A stretch of DNA of 64,000 nt from CAZJYI01 sp964550025 (GTDB lineage: Bacteria > Verrucomicrobiota > Kiritimatiellia > UBA8416 > CAYOBW01), in assembly GCA_964550025.1 (NCBI GenBank), contig CAZJYI010000029.1, positions 1 to 64,000 on the forward strand. The letters run 5' to 3'. Position numbers and translations under genes: made by a program. This document shows positions 36,737-45,738 of the stretch, piece after piece. Position 1 is the stretch's first letter, and every line of letters starts with the position of its first letter. Under the pieces are notes generated by a model. That model had not been told where the DNA came from. It saw only the letters and a list, made by a program, of their open reading frames with translations, and did no database searches.

Positions 36737-36930
36737 AGCGAGGCAACTTCATCCGTTCCCTTGTCAACCGCGGTTGCCATCTGCAACGCCATGGCAAGCG
36801 GCATGATATCTATGCCAATCCCGCAACAGGCCGGCGTGCGCCCGTACCTCGCCACCCCGAGATCAAAGAGAGCCTCGTTCGGCTCATCGAGAAGCAACTC
36901 GGGCTAGCTTCGTCGCAAACCTCGTCGTGA
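36733..36930 (+). CDS. hicA: HicA-like mRNA interferase toxin
   Basis: The 65-residue protein has the HicA/YcfA double-stranded-RNA-binding-like fold. The catalytic-His motif GCHLQRHGKRHDIY lies at residues 14-27, and the conserved APVPRHPEIK follows. HicA cleaves mRNA unless bound by HicB. GTG 36733 is coupled to the hicB stop. It looks intact and full length. Confidence 0.8.
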   Translation: MKRGNFIRSLVNRGCHLQRHGKRHDIYANPATGRRAPVPRHPEIKESLVRLIEKQLGLASSQTSS

Positions 36931-37063
36931 ACTCCGTCGAGTGAGGGGAACGACGAAGTTTGCGAACAGAGTTCGCGAAAAAGACGCCGGCATTGTAACC
37001 GTACCACCGGAAGACCCCAGGCCGTACGGCGCGGGAGACACGGGTGGATCGCCCCCCCCCTGG

Positions 37064-38830
37064 CTATCCCGGCAGGCGGATGGTGAAGGTGCTGCCCTGC
37101 CCGGGGGCGGTGTCGACGTCCACCCGGCCGCCGTGCACGGTCGCCACGTGTTTGACGATGGCCAGGCCGAGACCCGTTCCGCCGAGCTTGCGGCTGCGGC
37201 CTTTGTCGATTCGGTAGAAGCGCTCAAAAAGTCGGGAGAGGTGCTGCTCCTCGATGCCCGGACCTTGATCGCGGACGGAGACTGTGATCCCGCCGTCCGT
37301 CTCCCGCCCTTCAACGGCCACCGTCGTGCCCTCTTCGCTGTACTTCACGGCGTTGTCAACGAGGTTGGTCACGGCCTGTTCGAGCAACTGGCGGTCCATG
37401 CCCGCCACAAGTCCCGGAGTGCAGTCAAGGGTGACGGACATGCGTTTGGCCTCGGCAGCGGCCCGACACGTCTGAACTGCCGATTCGAGGACGGAACCGA
37501 CGTCGTCCTTGGTCAGCTCGATCGCGCGGTGACCGGCGTCGTGTTCGATGTGCGACAGCGTCAGCAGGTCGTCCACGATTGACTTGAGCCGTGCCGCATG
37601 GCGATGGACGATCTCCAGAAAGCGGTCGCGTTCCTGCTTCTCTTCGGCCGCCCCTTCGCGCAGGGTTTCCACGAACCCCAGCACGGTGGTGATCGGCGTC
37701 TTCAACTCGTGGGAGACGTTGGCGACAAAATCGCTGCGAATGGCCTCCAGGCGGCGCATATGCGTCACATCGTTCAGCACCACCACGGCGCCGATCTTGG
37801 CGCCCGACGGGCCGTGCAGCCCGGTCCCGTGGGCCTGGAGATACACGCCGCGGTCGAACAGGTGGATACTGCCTTCGGACGGTTCGGTTCCCTCCAGCAC
37901 TCTCTCTACGATGTCGTGCAGCTCGGAGTTGCGAATCACCTCAACGATGTTGCGGCCACGGTAATTCGCCGCGTCGACCGTGAACAGAGTCTCCGCGGCT
38001 GTGTTCATCTTGATGATGCGGCGTTCAGTGTCCACTGCGATGACACTTTCGGTCATGCACGTGAAGAGTGCATCCTGCTCATCGCGCTGCCGTGTGATGT
38101 CGTTGATCCGCTCCTGTAGCTGTTCGGCCATGGTGTTCATGGTCTGCCCCAGCAGGTTGACTTCTGAGATGTCGGAGGGAGGAAGACGGGTATCCAGTTT
38201 GCCGCCTGCGAACGATTCCGCCCCGTCGCGTATTTGCTGGATGGGACGGTTGATGCGGCGAGCGACGCCGATACTGAAGCCGGCGGCTACGATGGCCAGC
38301 AGCAGGCCGGCGATGAGAATACGTCGCCGCAGAACGTTGACCGTGCCGTCAACATCCGCCAGCGACAGTGACGTCCGCACCGCGGCACGGGCTTGCCCGT
38401 CCCCGGGTACGGCCAGGGCGACATACATCATGTTCATCTTGAGCGTGTCGCTGAAGCGTCGCGAGGAGCCCCGGCCCTCAACCATGGCTTTGCGGATTTC
38501 CGGGCGGTTGCTGTGGTCATCCATGACGGCGGGGTCCTTCTCGGAATCGCCCGTAACCCTGCCCGACGGCAGGATGACGGTGACGCGGTAGCCCGACGCC
38601 TTGCCGAGCGCGTCGCAGAGGCGGTCCGTGTCCTGTGAGTCGAAAGAGTCCAGGCCGGTTGTCAGGTGCTCGGTGGCCATCCCGGCCGCGGCGGCCAGCC
38701 GTTGTTCCGTCTGGCGGTAGTGGAACGTGCGGACCGCGCGTGCGGCAAACCACGCTACCGCAAGCATGGCGAACAGAATGATGGCGCCGAACGCCGGGAA
38801 GATCTGCCAGCATAGGGGGCGGTCTCTCAT
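37064..38830 (-). CDS. phoR: PhoR-like sensor histidine kinase, copy 1
   Basis: The 588-residue protein has an N-terminal membrane segment, a roughly 120-residue extracytoplasmic region and a second membrane segment near 175. HAMP-like (ARRINRPIQQIRDGAESF) and PAS (FTCMTESVIAVDTERRI) regions follow. HisKA has the phospho-acceptor His in FVANVSHELKTPIT, and HATPase_c has NLVDNAVKYS, DQGPGI and GGTGLGLAIV. It is the last gene of phosphate operon 1 and overlaps phoU by four bases. It should sense phosphate status through PhoU and the Pst complex. No phoB/phoP gene is in the window. Confidence 0.88.
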   Translation of the reverse strand: MRDRPLCWQIFPAFGAIILFAMLAVAWFAARAVRTFHYRQTEQRLAAAAGMATEHLTTGLDSFDSQDTDRLCDALGKASGYRVTVILPSGRVTGDSEKDPAVMDDHSNRPEIRKAMVEGRGSSRRFSDTLKMNMMYVALAVPGDGQARAAVRTSLSLADVDGTVNVLRRRILIAGLLLAIVAAGFSIGVARRINRPIQQIRDGAESFAGGKLDTRLPPSDISEVNLLGQTMNTMAEQLQERINDITRQRDEQDALFTCMTESVIAVDTERRIIKMNTAAETLFTVDAANYRGRNIVEVIRNSELHDIVERVLEGTEPSEGSIHLFDRGVYLQAHGTGLHGPSGAKIGAVVVLNDVTHMRRLEAIRSDFVANVSHELKTPITTVLGFVETLREGAAEEKQERDRFLEIVHRHAARLKSIVDDLLTLSHIEHDAGHRAIELTKDDVGSVLESAVQTCRAAAEAKRMSVTLDCTPGLVAGMDRQLLEQAVTNLVDNAVKYSEEGTTVAVEGRETDGGITVSVRDQGPGIEEQHLSRLFERFYRIDKGRSRKLGGTGLGLAIVKHVATVHGGRVDVDTAPGQGSTFTIRLPG

Positions 38831-39507
38831 TGCTCCCCCTTGGCACCGTTCGGCAGGTCGGTGTGGCGTATGTCCCGGCCCCGGACGGCATAGAATACGT
38901 CTTCGGCGATGTTCACGGCGTGGTCGGCGATGCGCTCGAAAGCGCGGGCCGTCAGCACGAGCTCCAACACCTGTCTCACCGTCTTGGGGTCGGTGAGGAA
39001 GTAGGTCATCAACTCGCGGAAGATCTGGTCGTTGAGCTTGTCGACCGCATCGTCCTGCTTGATGACCTTCAGGGCCAGTTCGGGGGAGCGTTGCGTGAAG
39101 GAATCGAGTGCGTCGCGCAGCATCTCTCTCGCCGTCTCGGCGATGCGCGGCAGATCGACAAGCGGCTTGAGCGGAGGCTGCTTGAGCATCTCCGTGGCAT
39201 AGAACCCGATGTTCATGGTCTGGTCGCCGATGCGCTCGAGCTCGGAGGTGATACGGGTGATCATGAGCAGCAGCCGCAGGTCCGCGGCCACGGGCGTGTA
39301 GACGCTGATCAGACGTACGGTTTCCTCGTCGATATCGAGCTGCAACGTGTCGACCGTCTCCTCATTTCCCGACACGGGACCGAAGAGGTCAATGTTCCAT
39401 TCCACCAGGGTCTGCGTGGTGTCGTGGATCATGCGTTCGGCCAGCGCACCCATCTTGAGTACCTTCTCGGTGAGGGCGTTCATATCGGCGTCAAACTGCT
39501 TGGGCAT
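38827..39507 (-). CDS. phoU: PhoU phosphate-transport regulator, copy 1
   Basis: The 226-residue helical protein has the two PhoU repeats with metal-binding motifs (ERIGDQTMNIG near residue 87; ERIADHAVNIAEDV near residue 195). PhoU links Pst transporter state to PhoR. ATG 39507 with a GAGGAG upstream gives the canonical MPKQFD start. A 224-bp gap holding a repeat separates it from the preceding pstB, unlike copy 2, where the gap is 14 bp. Confidence 0.88.
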   Translation of the reverse strand: MPKQFDADMNALTEKVLKMGALAERMIHDTTQTLVEWNIDLFGPVSGNEETVDTLQLDIDEETVRLISVYTPVAADLRLLLMITRITSELERIGDQTMNIGFYATEMLKQPPLKPLVDLPRIAETAREMLRDALDSFTQRSPELALKVIKQDDAVDKLNDQIFRELMTYFLTDPKTVRQVLELVLTARAFERIADHAVNIAEDVFYAVRGRDIRHTDLPNGAKGEQ

Positions 39508-39560
39508 GGTCAGATACTCCTCTGTCTGCACGTTGTCAGGAAAGACGCTCCGGCCACAAA

Positions 39561-39721
39561 GTCCGAATGCCGAAATTCGAAGTCCGAAACAAATCCAAAT
39601 CCGAAGAGGGGGAAATGACGAGAAGACTGAGAGCGAGACGGGAACTTCCTCTTGGTTTCGGGCATTCGAGCCTTCGGATTTCGGGCTTGTTTCGAGTTTC
39701 GGCATTCGAGCTTCGGATTTG
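39561..39721. repeat. Heptamer-unit palindromic repeat (TCCGAA type)
   Basis: GTCCGAA, TGCCGAA, ATTCGAA, GTCCGAA and ACAAATC steps run to about 39610. The inverted arm (TTCGGGC, ATTCGAG, CCTTCGG, ATTTCGG and so on) occupies 39655-39720. It is inserted between pstB and phoU of operon 1 only; operon 2 lacks it. Confidence 0.7.
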
Positions 39722-39731
39722 CCGCACCCGG

Positions 39732-40517
39732 CTATCCGTAGCGTCCCTCAATGTACTCCTCCGTACGTTTGTCGCGCGGCCTGACGAACATCTCCGCTGT
39801 CGGGCCGTGCTCCACGAGCTCGCCGTTCAGCATGAACATGCATTCGTCGCTGACACGTCGGGCCTGCGCCATATTGTGGGTGACAATGACGATGGTGTAG
39901 CGGCTGCGCAGGGCCATGAGCATGTCTTCCACCGCCTCCGTACCGGCGGCATCCAGCGCCGAGCACGGTTCGTCCATCAGCAGCACCTCCGGTTTGAGCG
40001 GCAGGAGGCGCGCGATGCAGAGCTTCTGCTGCTGCTCGAGCTGAAGGTTGGTGCCCCTGCGCTGCAGGCTGTCTTTGACATCATCGAAGAGGAACACTTC
40101 GCGCAGTGCCTTCTCCACGGCCTGGTCCTGGCCGGCGCGGGTGAGGTCGCTGCGTCTGGCGTGGACGCGCAGGCCGAAGACGACGTTGTCATAGATGGAA
40201 ACGGGCAGGGGGTTGGGTCGCTGGAAGACCATGCCGACCGACTTCCTGAGCTCGATCAGGGACACATCGTCGTCGTAGATGTTTTTGCCCATGATGCAGA
40301 TTTCGCCGGAGGTGGTTACGTACCCGAAGCGCTCGTTCATCCGGTTGAAACACCGCAACAGGGTGGTCTTGCCGCAGCCCGAGGGGCCGATGAGGGCGGT
40401 GATGATGCCGGGCTTGATGCGGCAGGTCACGTCGATGAGTGCCTGGAACTCGCTGTACCAGAGGCTCAGTTCCCTGGTCTCGATGTCGTGCAGGGCCGTG
40501 TCTGTGTTCGTGCTCAT
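39732..40517 (-). CDS. pstB: PstB ATPase, subunit A, copy 1 (intact catalytic motifs, degenerate signature)
   Basis: The 261-residue ATPase has Walker A GPSGCGKTT (44-52), Q-loop Gln99 (GMVFQRPNP), Walker B LLMDEP (Asp182-Glu183), D-loop SALD and H-loop His214 (VTHNMAQA). The ABC signature is LQLEQQQKL (158-166) where PstB normally has LSGGQQQRL. The two glycines and the serine that clamp ATP from the opposing subunit are therefore absent. It overlaps the upstream second pstB by four bases. The neighbouring subunit has the reciprocal defects, so the pair probably works as a heterodimer energising PstC-PstA. Confidence 0.88.
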   Translation of the reverse strand: MSTNTDTALHDIETRELSLWYSEFQALIDVTCRIKPGIITALIGPSGCGKTTLLRCFNRMNERFGYVTTSGEICIMGKNIYDDDVSLIELRKSVGMVFQRPNPLPVSIYDNVVFGLRVHARRSDLTRAGQDQAVEKALREVFLFDDVKDSLQRRGTNLQLEQQQKLCIARLLPLKPEVLLMDEPCSALDAAGTEAVEDMLMALRSRYTIVIVTHNMAQARRVSDECMFMLNGELVEHGPTAEMFVRPRDKRTEEYIEGRYG

Positions 40518-41284
40518 CCGAAGACCCCATGCACGTAGTCGTAGGTCATCTGGTTGCCGGGGTCGTCGGAAAACATCAGTTCGGTGTGCCCCTCCTGAAT
40601 CACCTCGCCCTTGTTGATGAAGCAGGTGCGGTCGCCGATGCGGCGAGCCTGTTGCACGAGGTTGGTGACGAGGATGATGGTCATGTCCCGCTTCATCTCC
40701 ATCAGCATGTCCTCGATCCGCATCGTCGTGACCGGGTCGATGGCGATGGAGAACTCGTCGAGGCAGAGTATCTCGGGCTCGAGGGACAGGGCGCGCGCGA
40801 TGGTCAGACGCTGCTGCTGTCCTCCCGAGAGCATCGTGCCGAGCATCTTCAGGCGGTCCTTGACCTCGTCCCAGAGCGCGGCCTGCGTGAGACAGCGCTC
40901 GACGATCTCGTCAAGGACGGCGCGTCTGCGAACGCCGGCCATGCGGGGCGCGTAGGCCACGTTGTCGTAGATCGACAGCGGGAGACCGACGGGCAGCGGG
41001 AAGACCATGCCGATGCGTCTCCTCAGGTCGTAGACGTTGCGCACGCGGTCAATGTCCTCGCCGTCGATCAGGATGGTCCCTTTCACCGTGGCACGGGTTT
41101 CCATCTTGAGCGTGCGATTGATGCACTTCAACAGTGTGCTCTTGCCCGAATTGGCGGGCCCGATGATCGCGAAAACCCGGTTGCGCGGGATGCTGAACGA
41201 GATTCCCTTGAGGGCCTCAAGAGGGCCGTACGAGACCTTCAGGTCTCGGACCTCGATCTTGGCGTCTTGCGTGTTGGCTACCAT
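40514..41284 (-). CDS. PstB-like ATPase, subunit B, copy 1 (canonical signature, lost Q- and H-loop residues)
   Basis: The 256-residue ATPase keeps the signature LSGGQQQRL (152-160), a Walker A variant GPANSGKST (42-50) and Walker B Asp176-Glu177. It has Pro96 in place of the Q-loop Gln (GMVFPLPVG), Asn208 in place of the H-loop His (VTNLVQQA), and LDEFSIAID in place of LDEPCSALD. Such a subunit should hydrolyse ATP poorly at its own site but can complete the site of subunit A. ATG 41284 overlaps the pstA stop region and follows GAGGAAG. Confidence 0.87.
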   Translation of the reverse strand: MVANTQDAKIEVRDLKVSYGPLEALKGISFSIPRNRVFAIIGPANSGKSTLLKCINRTLKMETRATVKGTILIDGEDIDRVRNVYDLRRRIGMVFPLPVGLPLSIYDNVAYAPRMAGVRRRAVLDEIVERCLTQAALWDEVKDRLKMLGTMLSGGQQQRLTIARALSLEPEILCLDEFSIAIDPVTTMRIEDMLMEMKRDMTIILVTNLVQQARRIGDRTCFINKGEVIQEGHTELMFSDDPGNQMTYDYVHGVFG

Positions 41285-42168
41285 TTCTTCCTCGAGCGCA
41301 TGTAGGTCCGCAGCACGATGGCGAAGCTGTTGAACAGGAGCACGAAGCCGAGGAGCACTACGGCCGTGGCGAACGGGATGGCTTCGGGCACTCCCGGAAC
41401 CTGCGTGGAGATCGTGAACAGGTGGTAGGACAAGGCCATGCACTGCTCCTTCGGCGAGTAGAGCAGAAAGCCCCACTCCGCGACGGGTTTGTAAAAGGCG
41501 GCCCCCGTGAACATGATCGGGGCGGTTTCACCGGCCGTCCGGCAGGCGTCGAGAATCATGGGGGTGAGAACGCCGCTGATCGAGTTGGGCAGGACCATCG
41601 TACGGATCGTCTGCCACTTGGACGCGCCCAGGTTCCAGCAGGCAACGCGGAAGGCCTTGGGAACCGAGTTCAGGGCCTCCTTGGTCGCCACGATGTAGGC
41701 CGGCAACGTCATGATGGCTATCGTCAAGGACGCCGACACGATGCACTTCCCGAAATCGAAGAAGATCACGAAAGCACCCACGCCGAACAGGGCATAGACG
41801 ATACTTGGGACGCCGGCCAGGTTGACCACGGCCAGGTTCACGACGCGCGTGAACCAGTTGTCGGACGCGTATTCGTTCAGGTACACCCCGGCCAGCACGC
41901 CCACGGGCGCCGAGAGCACGAGCGAAAAGAACACCAGGTACAGCGTGCCGATCAGTGCCGGCCATATTCCGCCCGCGCGCATACCGCTTTCGGGCAGTCC
42001 CACGAGAAAGCCCCACGTGAGCGCGGGCCAGGCTTTGTATACGAGGAAACCGATCAGCATGAACAGCGGCACCAGGATGGCGACCGACATCGTGCCGAAG
42101 ACGACGCCCACGACCTTCTGGGTCCTGAGCCGCTTGTTTGTGAGCCGCGTGGCTGCGAACGGATTCAT
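41278..42168 (-). CDS. pstA: PstA phosphate permease, copy 1
   Basis: The 296-residue membrane protein has six hydrophobic segments. PstA-type motifs include YLNEYASDNWFTRVVN, LAGVPSIVYALFGVGAFV, the coupling loop TKEALNSVPKAFRVACWNLGAS (short motifs from it) and AGETAPIMFTGA. It forms the phosphate channel with PstC. The start overlaps the pstC stop (ATGA). Confidence 0.9.
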   Translation of the reverse strand: MNPFAATRLTNKRLRTQKVVGVVFGTMSVAILVPLFMLIGFLVYKAWPALTWGFLVGLPESGMRAGGIWPALIGTLYLVFFSLVLSAPVGVLAGVYLNEYASDNWFTRVVNLAVVNLAGVPSIVYALFGVGAFVIFFDFGKCIVSASLTIAIMTLPAYIVATKEALNSVPKAFRVACWNLGASKWQTIRTMVLPNSISGVLTPMILDACRTAGETAPIMFTGAAFYKPVAEWGFLLYSPKEQCMALSYHLFTISTQVPGVPEAIPFATAVVLLGFVLLFNSFAIVLRTYMRSRKKW

Positions 42169-43205
42169 CAGTCCCTTCTCCGTATGCCCTTTACGACCAG
42201 GTCCGCGGTCAGGTTGATCAGAAACGTGATGCCGAAAAGCACGATGCCGACGACGAAAAGCGCCTGCCAGTGCAGCGCCTCGATCGGGTACGTCCCGTCG
42301 GCCAGCGGCTCCAGACGGGGGACTTCTCCCAGCTCGGAGGCGATGGTGGCCGTCAGTGTGCGAACCGACTCAAAAGCGTGAAAGAACGGGAACTGGTTGT
42401 CGAAGGGGTTGTTAATCGCGTGGCCCGTGCACATCAGGACGGCCATCGTTTCTCCCACCGCGCGCCCGACGCCCAGGAGAACCGCCGCCAGGAGCCCGCT
42501 CTTGGACGCCGGCAGGATGACCTTGTAGACAACCTGCCAGCGCGTGGCGCCAAGCGCTTCGGCCGCCTCCAGGAAGCGGTCCGGCACGGCCCGTATGGCG
42601 TCCTCCGCAATGGAGACGATGATCGGGACGCACATCAGGCCGACGACGATGCCGGCGTTGAGCACGCACAGGCCGACGGGGATACCCGCCGCCCTGATCA
42701 GCAGCGGGTTCATGACGGCCAGGCCGATGAAACCCCACACGACCGAGGGCACGGCGGCCAGGAGCTCCACCAGGATCTTCAAGGTCTCGCGCAGCTTGTT
42801 GCCGCAGAACTGCGATATGAATATGGCGCAGCCGAGTCCGAAGGGGGCGGAGAGGAGCATCGCGATAACCGTCACGCCCGCGCTGCCGGCCATCAGCGCC
42901 AGCGTGCCGTAGCGCTTGTTGGTCTCCGAGGTCGGGTACCACGCCTCGCTGAAGAAGAACTCCTTGAAGTCGAACCCGGTCTCGAAGAAGGGATACCCTT
43001 CGCGGAAGATGAAATAGAAGATGCTGAAAACGAAGACGATCGCACTGACGCCACACAGGTAGATGAGCCCCGTGATGGTGCGGTCGCTCAGCACGCGGAA
43101 GATCCGCCGCCCGCGACTCAGCCTGCGGGAGATTCGAGCCCCCGCCGGCTGGTTCTGGACGGCCGGTTCTTCCACGGCCTCAGGTTCGGTGGTCGGATTC
43201 GTCAC
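42168..43205 (-). CDS. pstC: PstC phosphate permease, copy 1
   Basis: The 345-residue protein has a hydrophilic N-terminus of about 45 residues, then membrane segments and PstC motifs (ELLAAVPSVVWGFIGL, VSIAEDAIRAVPDRFLEAAEALGAT as coupling helix, GVGRAVGETMAVLM). GTG 43205 overlaps the pstS stop (GTGA). An unusually long periplasmic loop follows the first membrane segment (about residues 70-100, FFETGFDFKEFF), as in copy 2. Confidence 0.9.
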   Translation of the reverse strand: MTNPTTEPEAVEEPAVQNQPAGARISRRLSRGRRIFRVLSDRTITGLIYLCGVSAIVFVFSIFYFIFREGYPFFETGFDFKEFFFSEAWYPTSETNKRYGTLALMAGSAGVTVIAMLLSAPFGLGCAIFISQFCGNKLRETLKILVELLAAVPSVVWGFIGLAVMNPLLIRAAGIPVGLCVLNAGIVVGLMCVPIIVSIAEDAIRAVPDRFLEAAEALGATRWQVVYKVILPASKSGLLAAVLLGVGRAVGETMAVLMCTGHAINNPFDNQFPFFHAFESVRTLTATIASELGEVPRLEPLADGTYPIEALHWQALFVVGIVLFGITFLINLTADLVVKGIRRRD

Positions 43206-44137
43206 TTGCTTTCAGCCGCGCCGACAGGGACGTAGCCGGCTTCTTCGACGATCTTCTGGCCCGGCGCCGACATGATCCAGTCGAGGTACGTCTTGAGGAT
43301 CCCCGTGGGCTGGCCAAGCGTGTACATGTGGAGTGGCCGTGCCAGCGAGTACTTGCCGGCCACCACGTTCTCGAGGCTGGGCATGTGAGCGACTTCGCCT
43401 TCCTTGGTGGCGATCTTGACGAACTTCACCCCGTCGGTCTTGTAGCCCATGCCGCTGTAGCCGATCGCACCGGGGGTCTTGCTGACCAGTTCGACCACGT
43501 CCTTCGAACCCGACATGTCGCGCGAGCCGAGCTTGAAGTCCTTCTTGCTCAGCACGTGCTCGCGGAAGAAGAAGTACGTTCCGGAGCTGTTCTGCCGGCT
43601 GACGCGGACGATTTCGTCGTTGCCGCCGGCCGACGTGATGTCGACGCCGATCTGCGACCATTTGTCGACCGTGCCGCCCTCGCTGTAGATCCTGGCGAGC
43701 TGCTCGATCGTCAGCGACTCAACCGGGTTGTCCTTGTGGACGTAGATGGCCATGGCGTCATAGCCCACGATCCACTCCACGGGGTCCTTCCCCGTGTTGC
43801 GCTTCGCCTGCTCGCGCTCGGAATTCTTCATCTTCCGGCTGGCGTTAGCCACGTCGACGAGGCCCTGCATCAGGTCACGGATACCGACTCCCGATCCCCC
43901 GCCGGCGACCTCCACGGACAGCCCGGGAACCACCTCGCGGTAGGCCTCGGCCCACATCTGGGCCAGGTTGACCATCGTGTCGGATCCCGAGTTGGAGATT
44001 ACCTTCTTCTCGGCCTTCGCCGGCCGTTCCGGCCCTTTCTTCCCGCGGCAGCCGGTCACGATGACGGCCACGCAGAGTGCGGCCGCCAAACAATAGGCGA
44101 TGTTGGCGATGTGTTTGCGGTCTGCGGTCTTCTCCAT
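43202..44137 (-). CDS. pstS: PstS periplasmic phosphate-binding lipoprotein, copy 1
   Basis: The 311-residue protein has a lipoprotein signal with lipobox IVTGC. Phosphate-binding segments of PstS follow (SNSGSDTMVNLAQMWAE, GGGSGVGIRDLMQG, RQNSSGTYFFFRE, in short motifs). ATG 44137 has a strong GGAGGAGGG ribosome site and puts the signal peptide at the N-terminus; the upstream in-frame ATG at 44197 was rejected. It is the first gene of operon 1, with a phased array of Pho-type boxes about 95 bp upstream. Confidence 0.9.
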   Translation of the reverse strand: MEKTADRKHIANIAYCLAAALCVAVIVTGCRGKKGPERPAKAEKKVISNSGSDTMVNLAQMWAEAYREVVPGLSVEVAGGGSGVGIRDLMQGLVDVANASRKMKNSEREQAKRNTGKDPVEWIVGYDAMAIYVHKDNPVESLTIEQLARIYSEGGTVDKWSQIGVDITSAGGNDEIVRVSRQNSSGTYFFFREHVLSKKDFKLGSRDMSGSKDVVELVSKTPGAIGYSGMGYKTDGVKFVKIATKEGEVAHMPSLENVVAGKYSLARPLHMYTLGQPTGILKTYLDWIMSAPGQKIVEEAGYVPVGAAESK

Positions 44138-44230
44138 CACGGTCTTCCCTCCTCCACGTGTTTTGCAGCCATATCGTTTGGCTGCTGTTAGGGACACTGC
44201 GCCGTCGAGATAGTATTAGGCCTGCCTTGG

Positions 44231-44290
44231 GTGAGAACGGGATTAGGTCCGGGTAAGAGAGCAATTAGCTTTGAGTTCGCGTCGTGTTAG
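44231..44290 (-). promoter_or_regulatory. Pho-box-like array, six boxes at 11-bp spacing, before pstS copy 1
   Basis: On the minus strand the pentamers CTAAC, CGAAC, CTAAT, CTTAC, CTAAT and CTCAC lie at exact 11-bp steps (plus-strand starts 44286, 44275, 44264, 44253, 44242, 44231). PhoB/PhoP-type regulators bind direct repeats with an 11-bp period, so this is a likely activator site for the operon. Two further pentamers at 44215 (CTAAT) and 44187 (CTAAC) are out of phase. Confidence 0.7.
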
Positions 44291-44462
44291 GGCGTTTGTT
44301 GGCGCGTTGGCTGCAAACTCTGAAGAGAAGATCGCAAAGAACGCGACGTCGAGATGCCGGAGAGAAGCAGGATTCGGAGCATCCTACGCACCGACACTGC
44401 GGCCTTTGCTTGCTTCTGCGCGGCATCCTCTCCATGCCGGTGGGGAATGAACGTGCGTCTGG

Positions 44463-45049
44463 TTGCGGCAGACCTACGACTTCGAATGGTGGCGCAGAGG
44501 CAAGGTCCCCGAGGCTGATCTCTTCCAGTTCCTGAAGAACATCCCCGTGTTCAGCGCGAATGTGGATCGTACGCTTCGGCTACACCAGGCTGTCCACGTT
44601 CACCATCCCTCAACCACCTGAGATGCCTTCCGACCGAGACGCTGTCCTCCGTTGTCGCGTACATCGAACGCGAAACCCGAGACAGTACGGTCGACAGGAC
44701 GCAACTTCGGGCTGACCGTCTGCGAGTGTATGAGGCGTTCAGAACATGCTTCATAGGCTTGGCGCGTACAGGAACTGGTAGCGACAAAGGCAATATCATC
44801 GCGAGATTCAAGGAGGACACGGATCTGCTTCCCTTCCTGGGCATGCCGGATGTGGAGGCCCTTCGATCCGAACTCCTTTCCAGGACAGCGGCGCTTCGGC
44901 GGGTCGAAAGCAGACTCAACGGCAATGAGGTCAGACTCTCCACCGACGATTATCGGCGGTGGACGACCGAGGAGAACGAACTGCTCCGGTGGTTTCGTGA
45001 ACGAGAGAAGGGGCTAGTGCAGGCGTTCCGCCCGTATCTGCACACATAA
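44463..45049 (+). pseudogene. Frameshifted remnant of an unrecognised gene
   Basis: One frame (44463 to about 44580) reads LRQTYDFEWWRRGKVPEADL and on to a protein-like FLKNIPVFSANVDRTL. The continuation is in another frame from about 44639 (ETLSSVVAYIERETRDSTVD), running through a GTG at 44726 to the stop at 45049 (ending EREKGLVQAFRPYLHT). The two halves look like one helical, charged protein broken by an indel. I do not recognise a family. The 44291-44460 stretch shows nothing. Confidence 0.35.
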
Positions 45050-45738
45050 CCAGTTGGGAAGCCCCGAACAACTTCTTCTCCACCAACAACGACCAGTGGT
45101 TCTCTATGAAGACGCGTACGCAGGTGTATTTCTTCGAGTACGGTGTTGCTGATGCAGAATGACTGAGTGGATCAGAAGGAGGCCTTCTCATTCTGCGAGA
45201 CGGGGTATTGCGCTGGGAGTTTGGCACTAGACGTAGGTGAAACGGGCCTCGCGGATGTGGACAATCTCCAGCAAACACCCCGCGAGAAATGGAGGAACGC
45301 GTTACGTTCACCTACCCTTGCGTGTCAGATGGAGCGTTTGTCGCGTCGTAGCCAATACCTGTCCCGGAAGCCGGTATCTTGTCCGTCATGGGTGGAGACG
45401 TGCGTTGCCCCACGAGGATACGTTCTCACGCCAGTCTCAGCCCGCTTCCGGCAGAAGCGGGCTACATTGGATCACCGCAGAACGTTTTGCTCTACGGAAC
45501 TGACTGTCGGAGATAGATTATGAAGATACCGCCTTGCTCCGCGGCTTGCCCGCGCCCGTGCCATGGTCGCTCTCGACGTTCTGCCCGAGGCTGGTGAGAC
45601 ACTCGGGCTACGGACGACCGGTGGCACGTCCGCCCTGTTGGCGGTGACTGCTGGTACGGGGGCAGCATCCTCCCGGTGTCTGTTTTAAGTCATGTTTGCG
45701 CGAGACATTTCTTGACGCAATATCGGCATGATGTCACT
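45050..45738. other. Gene-poor stretch with one perfect hairpin
   Basis: No convincing gene is seen here. A short plus-strand frame at 45067-45162 (NNFFSTNNDQWFSMKTRTQV and on) has protein-like composition and may be another fragment of the decayed gene before it. AGCCCGCTTC (45439-45448) and GAAGCGGGCT (45454-45463) form a perfect 10-bp stem with a 5-nt loop and no T-run. Confidence 0.4.

Noticed and set aside
42270..43235. 321-codon plus-strand frame opposite pstC
   Set aside because: It is antisense to a clear PstC; high GC makes long antisense frames common here.
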